A program made the translations under genes and the position numbers. Below the pieces are notes generated by a model. That model was not told where the DNA came from. It did not search any database and worked only from the letters and a program-made list of their open reading frames with translations. Of a DNA stretch of 28,068 nt, positions 21,962 to 28,068 are shown piece by piece. The stretch covers positions 1 to 28,068 of the IMG/VR virus record IMGVR_UViG_3300013113_000739; one strand, given 5' to 3'. The stretch's first letter is position 1. Every line of letters begins with the position of its first letter. The stretch comes from a virus.

Positions 21962-23668
21962 CTATGCGCCCTCTACGACACCCTTGCAGATGACGAGACC
22001 GTACATGTCTGGACGAACCATCTTCTTGGCATAACGGGTCATGACACCCTTGCGAGGTACAAAGTCCTCTACACCGAAGATAGTAGGTGTGGTCTGCAGC
22101 GGCACATAAGGTGCATACACATAACCACTCTCAAGGAAGGAACTTCCGCGGCGACCAACGAGGATCACGTTGCGCATGAAGTAAGGATCGACCATAATGT
22201 CGAGCTTCTTGGAGAGGGAACCAACCTTGACAGCACCCGCGTCACCGCGGTCTGCGTCAGCAGTCACGTTAGCACGGAAGCCAGCAGTGAACTCAAGGAT
22301 GTTGGCAACTTCAGGTCCGCAGACGATGAAGTTGGCAGCACCACGGAGAGTCTTGCGGTGGATCTGTGCAGAGACATCATTGATGGACTCAATGAGGGTC
22401 TCGTACCACTCGGACACGTTACCCGTGAACTCGCCGCCGGCTGCAACTGCACCCGTCTCGCGGTTCAAGAACTCACCCGGAGCGCGGGACCAGTAACGAA
22501 TACCGGCGCGTGCACCTGCGACGAGGTCCTCAAGGATCTCGCGATCGATCTCAAGAGCAATCTGCTCAGAGAGGATCTGAGTAAGCTCGACCTCTGCATC
22601 CAAGTTGTGGTATGCGTTAAGGTCTTGACCCAACTCAGGAGTCCACTTAGCCTTGAGCTTCTTGGTGACAGCTGTGACAGCCACGGAATCAACCTTAATG
22701 TCGATCTCGGGGATGTCCGGATTGCCTTCAAGTCCCCAGACTGCATCGCCCTGAACAGCACCGAGGGCTGCGCTAGAAACGAAGTTGTCCTTGATTGGGA
22801 TTACCGTTGCAACAGCAGCTGCGACGCTATCGTTGAGGTCGTTCGCAGTTTGACCCACATCACCGATGTAGACCAAACGCGCGATGCTACCATTGACGGT
22901 GTCCGGATCGTCGAACGAGCGGCTAAGAGCAGACAAGCGCGGTACGAGTACAGCCCCTGCAAGAGAGCTCTCGGCTGCGATCGCAGACAAGTCATCCTTG
23001 TTGAAGGACGAAGAAAGAGCCAACTCTGCGATGAGCCATGCGGAACCAGAAGTTAGATCCGGGTCAAAGCGCAAAACAGTGTTAACGTCAGTGATCGTGA
23101 GGGTTGAACCAGCTGTGTCAGCGGCACCACCGGCACCATTGAGGGTACCAGAAGCAATGATAGTAACATCACCACCGGAACCTGTCGGGGAAGCATAACC
23201 ATTATCTAGGTTATACGGACCCTGAGCGGCTGTACCATTGGCTCCGTCCAACTGAACACCGCCTGTGATCTGCGAACCGACCACGTTACCACCGTAGAGG
23301 GAACGATCGACTGTCTGATTCAGGCGACTTTCATTGAAAGTGAAGTCAAGGAAGAAGATGAGACCCGAGGGCAAGCTCATCGGCTGAACGGAAACGAGTT
23401 CGTTTGCGATCAGGTTACCGAATACTCGGCGTACTAGTGGGAATGCAACTGCTGCAAAGCCCTGGACATCTCCGCCCGCCATGGACGAAGACTCACGAAG
23501 TAGCTCTTTTGCCTGGTTCTCAAGCAAACGGGCCATTCCGTTTCGAAGTGTATCGTTCGCGATTCCCTCAAGAAGTCCTGTGCTCTCCCACTTAGAGATG
23601 AGCGCAGCGCCTTCTGTAGAAAGGTCGCGGTTTACGATGCCTTCAGTTAATTTCTCAACGATAGACAT
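21962..23668 (-). CDS. gp23: Major capsid protein (gp23-like)
   Basis: A 568-aa HK97-fold capsid protein of the T4 gp23 type. Seen: the hallmark region VFGNLIANELVSVQPMSLPS followed by GLIFFLDF (about 82-110), and later VELTQILSEQIALEIDREIL in the conserved gp23 E-loop/A-domain region. Residues 1-60 are helical and acidic/amphipathic, resembling a removable N-terminal peptide; the L-R-E at 57-59 fits the Leu-x-Glu cleavage rule of prohead proteases, giving a mature protein of about 509 aa (inference). Length exceeds T4 gp23 (521 aa). A strong AGGAGG lies about 8 nt before the ATG at 23668. The scaffold gene precedes it by 39 nt, and a strong terminator follows. Confidence 0.95.
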   Translation of the reverse strand: MSIVEKLTEGIVNRDLSTEGAALISKWESTGLLEGIANDTLRNGMARLLENQAKELLRESSSMAGGDVQGFAAVAFPLVRRVFGNLIANELVSVQPMSLPSGLIFFLDFTFNESRLNQTVDRSLYGGNVVGSQITGGVQLDGANGTAAQGPYNLDNGYASPTGSGGDVTIIASGTLNGAGGAADTAGSTLTITDVNTVLRFDPDLTSGSAWLIAELALSSSFNKDDLSAIAAESSLAGAVLVPRLSALSRSFDDPDTVNGSIARLVYIGDVGQTANDLNDSVAAAVATVIPIKDNFVSSAALGAVQGDAVWGLEGNPDIPEIDIKVDSVAVTAVTKKLKAKWTPELGQDLNAYHNLDAEVELTQILSEQIALEIDREILEDLVAGARAGIRYWSRAPGEFLNRETGAVAAGGEFTGNVSEWYETLIESINDVSAQIHRKTLRGAANFIVCGPEVANILEFTAGFRANVTADADRGDAGAVKVGSLSKKLDIMVDPYFMRNVILVGRRGSSFLESGYVYAPYVPLQTTPTIFGVEDFVPRKGVMTRYAKKMVRPDMYGLVICKGVVEGA

Positions 23669-23707
23669 TTTTAAAACCTCCTATAATATTGTTATTAATG
23701 AATGTCA

Positions 23708-24802
23708 TTATTTATTCAAACCTGCTAAACGCAGCATTCGACCCAAATTTGGGTCTTTTGTTGCCGTGTTGTTTTTCTTGGAGTTGAGCAAAAGCGAGGT
23801 TGGTCTCTGGACTGCTTCACGAAGTGTTTGTGGTCGTGTACGCTGATCTGGCGTGGACCCCACTGCGTTTTGAACAGTTTCAAAAATCATACTCGCTTCT
23901 TCAACAGAATTGGCAGATTGAACAGCTTCGGCAATTTGTGTTTTTTGCCGCTCATTCAAGGAGGCGCTATTCAAAGCCTTGTTTTGATAAACAAGCTTAG
24001 CATTATCCAAGTTCAACTTCATGAGCTGATCCTTGGCTTCCATAATAAGAGCACGTAGCTCTGTATTAGAATCTGTAAGTTCTGAGATCTTTGTCTCAAA
24101 TAGTTCCGCATCGACAATGTCGGATGAGGTGGACACATCTTCCTCGACTTCTTCATCTTCTTCGAGGTGGGCGCCTTGTGCGGCTGCCATTGCATCGTTG
24201 TTGGCTTGCTGGACGAAGTTGTCGGCAGAGTTCATGGACGACCAGCCTTGTGGGACAGGTGTCATATCTACGACTAACTCTTCAATAAGGTCAGCTAGCA
24301 TTTCTTCGGTAAGGTTGATATCCTCGTCTTCTTCGAGTGGCATTCCTGCAGTGCCGCCTCCAGAAGAAGCGACTGCAGTGGACTCCTCCGCATCGTCTTC
24401 ATCTTTCTCCATCTGGTCAAGATCTGACGCTTGATCCTCTTCCAGAGCGATATCGTCAGCCATGGCTGTTGCGTCAATCATGTCGGAACTCTCAACAACC
24501 TCTTCCTCTTCTTCAAGGCGGGCTTTGAGGGCATCAAAGTCGATCTCGACGATCTCTTCGGCAGCGGGAGCACCAATCTCTTCGTTTGCAAAAGCAAAGG
24601 GGACCTCTTCCGTGAACTCCATTAGGTCTTCGCCGTCGGCTGTGTCCTCTTCTAATCCCATTTCGTCCTGCTCCAAGAGTGTGTCGAGGGCTTTCTTAAC
24701 ATCTCCCGAATACTTCTCTAGTACGGCAGTTTCCGCATTTTTAAGTGCGGCTTCCTTGAGGGCTTTAGCGTCTACAATCGCTTCTTCTAATAGTGAAGAC
24801 AT
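23708..24802 (-). CDS. gp22: Prohead core scaffold protein (gp22-like)
   Basis: A 364-aa, strongly acidic, mostly helical scaffold directly before the capsid gene, as T4 gp22 is. Seen: the N-terminus with DAKALKEAALKNAETAVLEK (12-31) and DVKKALDTLLEQDEM, a pattern I recall for marine-phage prohead cores; a long Asp/Glu-rich middle (EEEEEVVESSD-type and EEDEEVEEDVSTS-type stretches); and a C-terminal coiled coil about 235-290 (SNTELRALIMEAKDQLMKLN). The acidic low-complexity middle is expected for a protein removed by proteolysis during head maturation. GGAG lies about 9 nt before the ATG. CTATTTA lies about 34 nt upstream. No protease gene is in the window. Confidence 0.87.
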   Translation of the reverse strand: MSSLLEEAIVDAKALKEAALKNAETAVLEKYSGDVKKALDTLLEQDEMGLEEDTADGEDLMEFTEEVPFAFANEEIGAPAAEEIVEIDFDALKARLEEEEEVVESSDMIDATAMADDIALEEDQASDLDQMEKDEDDAEESTAVASSGGGTAGMPLEEDEDINLTEEMLADLIEELVVDMTPVPQGWSSMNSADNFVQQANNDAMAAAQGAHLEEDEEVEEDVSTSSDIVDAELFETKISELTDSNTELRALIMEAKDQLMKLNLDNAKLVYQNKALNSASLNERQKTQIAEAVQSANSVEEASMIFETVQNAVGSTPDQRTRPQTLREAVQRPTSLLLNSKKNNTATKDPNLGRMLRLAGLNK

Positions 24803-24835
24803 AGAATTACTCCAAATCTGATGACTTATCAGAAA

Positions 24836-24842
24836 TAAATAG
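24836..24842 (-). promoter_or_regulatory. CTATTTA leader word (site 6)
   Basis: Sense-strand CTATTTA, 34-40 nt upstream of the scaffold ATG, in the 147-nt gap after the fibre gene. No convincing terminator was found in that gap; the stem pairing tried there is weak. Confidence 0.45.
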
Positions 24843-24949
24843 TTCCTAAGATGGGGAAATGACTAATAGTTGTGATTTTGAGAGTTCAGTGATCAAATTT
24901 ATCAACTCACTAGTACCATAGAGAAAAGCGAAGATGATTTTTAGACTTA

Positions 24950-27451
24950 CTACTTGCCGGCTATTTGATACCACGTGTGCGGTGGCGAGGAGGCTGAGTG
25001 CGCCGCCAACGTAACCCACCCATTATTGCTACTAATCGTCTTAGCATTAACAGACCCATCAATCTTATCACCGGAGAGAGCAGATCCTGTAATATTTATT
25101 ACATTAGCCGTTGCGTTGGCGGCCGCGTCTTTGATAGTTAACACCAGACCGTGCGTTGTATTACTGATTGCAGGAAGCGTAACATCGTGTTGTCCGGTGC
25201 CTGTATCAACTAGATATACGCGATAGAAGGGAGCTGTAAGGGTCTGGTCTCCGGTTATCTTTGTGCCGAAGGATATTTGCTGGGCGCCTCGCATATCTAT
25301 GTCCGTGCCGCAGCGGATATTCCCAGCGACAGTCAGAGACCCACCTTCGATGGCGGAGGATCCAGAATAACTTGTTCCGCCGGCGATGGCGCCTGCGTTA
25401 CTGATTGAAACAAGAGAAGCGACATCCAAGGAGTCACAGGTTGTCTCGCCGTCGCCATTAACAGAAAACCCTGTCATAGTGATGGTTCCCATTGTCAGGT
25501 CGCCAGAGCCGTCGATAGAAGTGAAACCAGATGCCGCGCCGGCACTTATTGTGGCAGTTCCATCCCCCAGGGATCCGCCGAGAATGGCAGATCCAGAGAT
25601 CTCACCATCGCTATTCATATGAGCTGTGTGTGCTCCACCGCCAGTGTGTCCGGCGAGGATATTGCCTGTACTCAGTATAGAGGCTCCGCCGGTGTAGGTA
25701 CTACTAACGTTGAGTCCGACGTCCGAAGAACCAGTAATCGAAACGGCGGTGGCGAAGTTAGATTGAGCGCCAGAGACGTCTAGACCATTGTTTGCTGCTA
25801 GATTCCCTTCAACCGTAGTATTATCATTCAGATTGGCGGCGCCCGCTACGTTGAGTATGCCGCCTGTATGCATATCACTGGAGGCGGAGATTTGTCCATC
25901 AGAGCCCACAGACGCGAGGTAGCCGGTAGCAGCTGCGTTCAAAACAGCGAAGGAGCCAGTCTGAGTATATATTGACCCATTGAAGCCGTCCTTGGACATA
26001 ACTTTCAGAACAGAACCATCATATACGATGTCGCTGTTGTCTTCTATCACCCCGTCTGTTCCAGCTAGAAGAACGCGTCCGCTTGTCAAAGCGTTGCTCT
26101 CGATTGTGCCGCTAGCTATGAGAGAACCGGATACGATAATCAAGTCTGCTGCGTCATTGCCGAGAGTAACGGAGTCCGGATCTGTTACGTTTTCATCCAG
26201 CATAAGCATGCGTTTGCCGCCCACAACTAGCTGGATTCCATCAACGCCGGGAGGAACTGATCCACCGAACTTCATATAGGTATTAGAGTCCTGATTGCTA
26301 AAGATGTACGCCGTAGCTGACTTGCCTATTGTTATATGTCCTTGGACATCGAGCATGGTGTCGGCGCTGCCGCCGATGCCGGGGTCAGAGGTACCAATAC
26401 CTACGCGGCCGCTGCCGGTAACAAACAATATGGCATCTGCTTCTGACTGACTATCAACTCGTAAAAGCGAGACATTGTCCGTAGAAGACGAAATATGAAG
26501 CGATGCCTGCGGATTTGTGTTGTTGATTCCCACTCTATTAGCAGAGGAAGAAATGAATACTGTGTTGTCTTGGGAAGAGCAGTTAGTATCATCACCAACG
26601 AAAAGGTAACCCTTATCCAAGTTTGGTGTTGCGTTTATTCTGCCGGCGCCGGAGACTTTGATTTGACCATCGCCACCGCCGCCATCGCGCACAACCTTGC
26701 CCATGTTTTGCAAGAGGTTGCCTGAGCCTGTGGGTCGAACATTTGTTAGCTTACCGGCATTGCCGCCGGAACCTGTCTGAACATATACGAGATCGCCAAC
26801 TGCGAATGTTTGATCGTACAGCGCCGTAAGATTAAGGCTCTTGATAGATCCGAGCGTTACAACCTGAAGGGCGGCGCCGTTGGCGGCAGTTTCTCCTGCC
26901 AACCCAAATGCTGGCATCTTGCTGGCATCGTCACAGGCAGCCAAACCAACTGTTGCGGTCTGACCCGAAATGCCATTAATATAAACTACCTGACCTCTGG
27001 TGATGCCGCCGGCTTCGTCTACTTGTGCTGGGAATCGAATGGCGCCTTCGATATCGCCGTAGAACTCATAGTCTTCATGAAGACGGACGTTGCCGGTGAC
27101 TACAAGGTCGTTTGTGGCTGTTTTCCACACCAAGTCTGCAGAGCCGCTCAAGTCGCCGGAGACAGGAGTGTCGTATCTAAACTGTAGAGAGTACTCTGGA
27201 CCGTCTGCGATATTGACTGCAGATGCTGTAATGCCTGTCAGGTTCGAACCATCGCCGTAGAAGGCCGAGGCTGAGATATTGATTGATGCTGATATGTCTG
27301 TGGTGACTACTGTCGAGCCGTCCCATATTAGATCTGCGGATCCTCCGAAGGCTCCCGCATTGTTAAACTGAATGTTTGTGTCTGCGCCGCCGGGTGTTCC
27401 GGATGCGCCTGAGCCACTTACGTATGCCCAACCTTGATTTTGAATAGCCAT
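24950..27451 (-). CDS. Fibre-like virion surface protein, 833 aa
   Basis: A Gly/Ser/Ala/Thr-rich beta-structured protein typical of marine phage tail or head fibres. Seen: repeated short motifs of fibre type, including FYGDGSNLTGI (64-74), GSADLIWDGS and a second SGSADLVWKT, a VGIGTSDPG repeat-type segment, VGINNTNPQASLHIS, and RVLLAGTDGVIEDNSD. The C-terminal region (TLPAISNTTHGLVLTIKDAA...) matches the C-terminal domain of the partial protein at 27560-28068 in general design. No catalytic motif is seen, and the molecule may include a collagen-like or beta-helix stalk. AGGAGTG lies about 9 nt before the ATG at 27451. It could be a host-recognition fibre or a capsid-decorating fibre; host binding is inferred only. 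Confidence 0.8.
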   Translation of the reverse strand: MAIQNQGWAYVSGSGASGTPGGADTNIQFNNAGAFGGSADLIWDGSTVVTTDISASINISASAFYGDGSNLTGITASAVNIADGPEYSLQFRYDTPVSGDLSGSADLVWKTATNDLVVTGNVRLHEDYEFYGDIEGAIRFPAQVDEAGGITRGQVVYINGISGQTATVGLAACDDASKMPAFGLAGETAANGAALQVVTLGSIKSLNLTALYDQTFAVGDLVYVQTGSGGNAGKLTNVRPTGSGNLLQNMGKVVRDGGGGDGQIKVSGAGRINATPNLDKGYLFVGDDTNCSSQDNTVFISSSANRVGINNTNPQASLHISSSTDNVSLLRVDSQSEADAILFVTGSGRVGIGTSDPGIGGSADTMLDVQGHITIGKSATAYIFSNQDSNTYMKFGGSVPPGVDGIQLVVGGKRMLMLDENVTDPDSVTLGNDAADLIIVSGSLIASGTIESNALTSGRVLLAGTDGVIEDNSDIVYDGSVLKVMSKDGFNGSIYTQTGSFAVLNAAATGYLASVGSDGQISASSDMHTGGILNVAGAANLNDNTTVEGNLAANNGLDVSGAQSNFATAVSITGSSDVGLNVSSTYTGGASILSTGNILAGHTGGGAHTAHMNSDGEISGSAILGGSLGDGTATISAGAASGFTSIDGSGDLTMGTITMTGFSVNGDGETTCDSLDVASLVSISNAGAIAGGTSYSGSSAIEGGSLTVAGNIRCGTDIDMRGAQQISFGTKITGDQTLTAPFYRVYLVDTGTGQHDVTLPAISNTTHGLVLTIKDAAANATANVINITGSALSGDKIDGSVNAKTISSNNGWVTLAAHSASSPPHTWYQIAGK

Positions 27452-27472
27452 TAAAATACACTCCTGCTCTTA

Positions 27473-27479
27473 TAAATAG
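27473..27479 (-). promoter_or_regulatory. CTATTTA leader word (site 7)
   Basis: Sense-strand CTATTTA followed by TAAG, 22-28 nt upstream of the fibre ATG and 13 nt after the terminator U-tract. The plus strand here reads TATAAATA, the T4 late-promoter consensus, but in the direction opposite to the genes. Confidence 0.5.
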
Positions 27480-27491
27480 ATTCCCGAATGC

Positions 27492-27526
27492 AAAAAGGGT
27501 GGGTACCCCGAAAGATACCCACCCTT
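27492..27526 (-). terminator. Strong intrinsic terminator between fibre genes
   Basis: Sense-strand arms AAGGGTGGGTA and TACCCACCCTT pair over 11 bp around a 10-nt loop and run into five T. It ends the transcript of the upstream fibre-like fragment and precedes the CTATTTA word of the 833-aa fibre gene. Confidence 0.9.
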
Positions 27527-27559
27527 AAGTGTTAGCAGATTTAATCGGCTAGTCTAGGA

Positions 27560-28068
27560 CTATACGATTCTCCACTTGTCAGAACCGACATATACCAATG
27601 AAACAGCGGCATATGGGGATTCGAGGACGAGTGCCGAAGCACCATCAATTTCCTGGGAACCAACAGCGTTGATTGTCAACGTTGCACCACCTGGAAGGGC
27701 TGCAGCCTTGACGCTGATCTGGTCACCAGCTTCCGAATCAACGGATGCTGGCAAGCTCATAGCCTGAGCCACGCCGGAACCGAGGTCACCAGCGTAGTTG
27801 AGACCCTCAGAGAGAGTACCACCATTGCTCCAAGCAGACGGAGCAACAGCACCATCAGCAGCGAGAACGCCGTCAGTAGCAGTGAGACCTGCACCAGCGA
27901 TCTGACCCATGACGGTTGCCCAAGAGCGACTCTTGAGGGAACCATCGGAATCGCGGAAGTACATTGCATCAGCCGCAACATCAAACGCCGTATCGAGGTC
28001 AGCAGAGAACTGAATCGAGCTGTTGCTCAAGTCAATCGCACCGTCAGCTGTGATTGCTGCCATTGTGG
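27560..28068 (-). CDS. Fibre-like protein, C-terminal part (5' end outside the window)
   Basis: The frame runs off the right edge. An ATG at 28063 would give 167 aa, but the frame stays open to the edge and no ribosome site is visible, so this is probably the C-terminal part of a longer fibre. Seen: the fibre-type segment YFRDSDGSLKSRSW and GAGLTATDGVLAADG (a common phage fibre linker), then a C-terminal domain MSLPASVDSEAGDQISVKAA...GATLTINAV ending YVGSDKWRIV, a domain of the kind found at the C-termini of several marine fibre proteins and similar in design to the 833-aa protein's end. The stop is followed by a strong terminator. Function in virion surface or receptor binding is an inference. 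Confidence 0.75.
   Translation of the reverse strand, partial: TMAAITADGAIDLSNSSIQFSADLDTAFDVAADAMYFRDSDGSLKSRSWATVMGQIAGAGLTATDGVLAADGAVAPSAWSNGGTLSEGLNYAGDLGSGVAQAMSLPASVDSEAGDQISVKAAALPGGATLTINAVGSQEIDGASALVLESPYAAVSLVYVGSDKWRIV

Noticed and set aside
22358-23056. 232-aa plus-strand open frame
   Set aside because: Antisense to the well-supported major capsid gene, with no recognisable domain or start context.
24843-24949. Terminator after the 833-aa fibre gene
   Set aside because: Only weak pairings such as GAGTT/AACTC with bulges were found and no U-tract; the gap also holds no ORF of note.
27471-27478. TATAAATA on the plus strand as a T4-type late promoter
   Set aside because: It points away from the 833-aa gene, towards the 3' end of the neighbouring minus-strand gene, where no plus-strand gene exists. 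The sense-strand CTATTTA reading is preferred.
27560-28063. A complete 167-aa gene
   Set aside because: The frame stays open to the window edge with no ribosome site visible before the ATG, so the ATG is likely internal.
1-28068. tRNA genes, CRISPR arrays, insertion sequences or attachment sites
   Set aside because: None was recognised by eye on either strand; gene-free gaps are too short for most of these.

Overview
The window is a contiguous piece of a tailed-phage genome (Caudoviricetes) with a contractile, T4-like tail. Every supported gene lies on the minus strand, so transcription runs from position 28068 towards 1. The sequence shows gp23-type capsid, gp18-type sheath, gp19-type tube, gp53/LysM-type baseplate and gp32-type single-strand binding proteins, together with a RecA/UvsX recombinase and a family A DNA polymerase. 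This mix resembles marine myoviruses known mostly from metagenomes. No terminase, portal, protease, integrase, tRNA or CRISPR is visible. The host is not stated. One small lipoprotein carries Asp-Asp-Asp-Asp-Ser-Ala repeats of a kind I associate from memory with Myxococcota-like (deltaproteobacterial) surface lipoproteins, a weak pointer to the host.

Layout, in direction of transcription. 28068-24950: a fibre-like fragment cut by the window edge, a strong terminator, then an 833-aa fibre/virion surface protein. 24802-21962: scaffold and major capsid protein, closed by a terminator. 21862-19644: neck (gp13-like) and tail completion/sheath stabiliser-like proteins. 19579-15801: a very long tail sheath (1046 aa, with an inserted domain) and the tail tube. 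15781-14767: a zinc-cysteine gp26-like assembly protein and a short overlapping-frame ORF that may be reached by frameshifting at a run of seven T, then a terminator. 14714-5223: a small conserved-looking protein, tape measure, baseplate/tail proteins, a 1555-aa baseplate protein carrying what looks like an embedded serine hydrolase, and a 429-aa presumed virion protein.

5214-1: a replication and recombination block that follows the virion genes without a break: short PolA-type polymerase, MazG-like pyrophosphohydrolase, an FtsZ/tubulin-like protein, gp32-like SSB, Hc1 histone-like protein, an unknown 176-aa protein, an Smr-domain protein, a three-gene cassette of membrane microproteins (53, 46 and 51 aa), and RecA/UvsX (cut by the left edge). 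Many junctions use ATGA, GTGA or TAATG overlaps, indicating translational coupling.

Regulation. A 7-base word, CTATTTA in the sense strand, recurs in seven leader regions of virion genes, several times just after an intrinsic terminator. Two hairpins with a shared loop and one compensated base pair sit in the leaders of the histone-like and 176-aa genes. The most interesting items are the FtsZ/tubulin-like protein, the hydrolase domain inside the baseplate megaprotein, the lipoprotein/membrane microprotein cassette, the recurring CTATTTA word, the covarying hairpins and the possible frameshift. No stretch above 300 bases lacks a gene.
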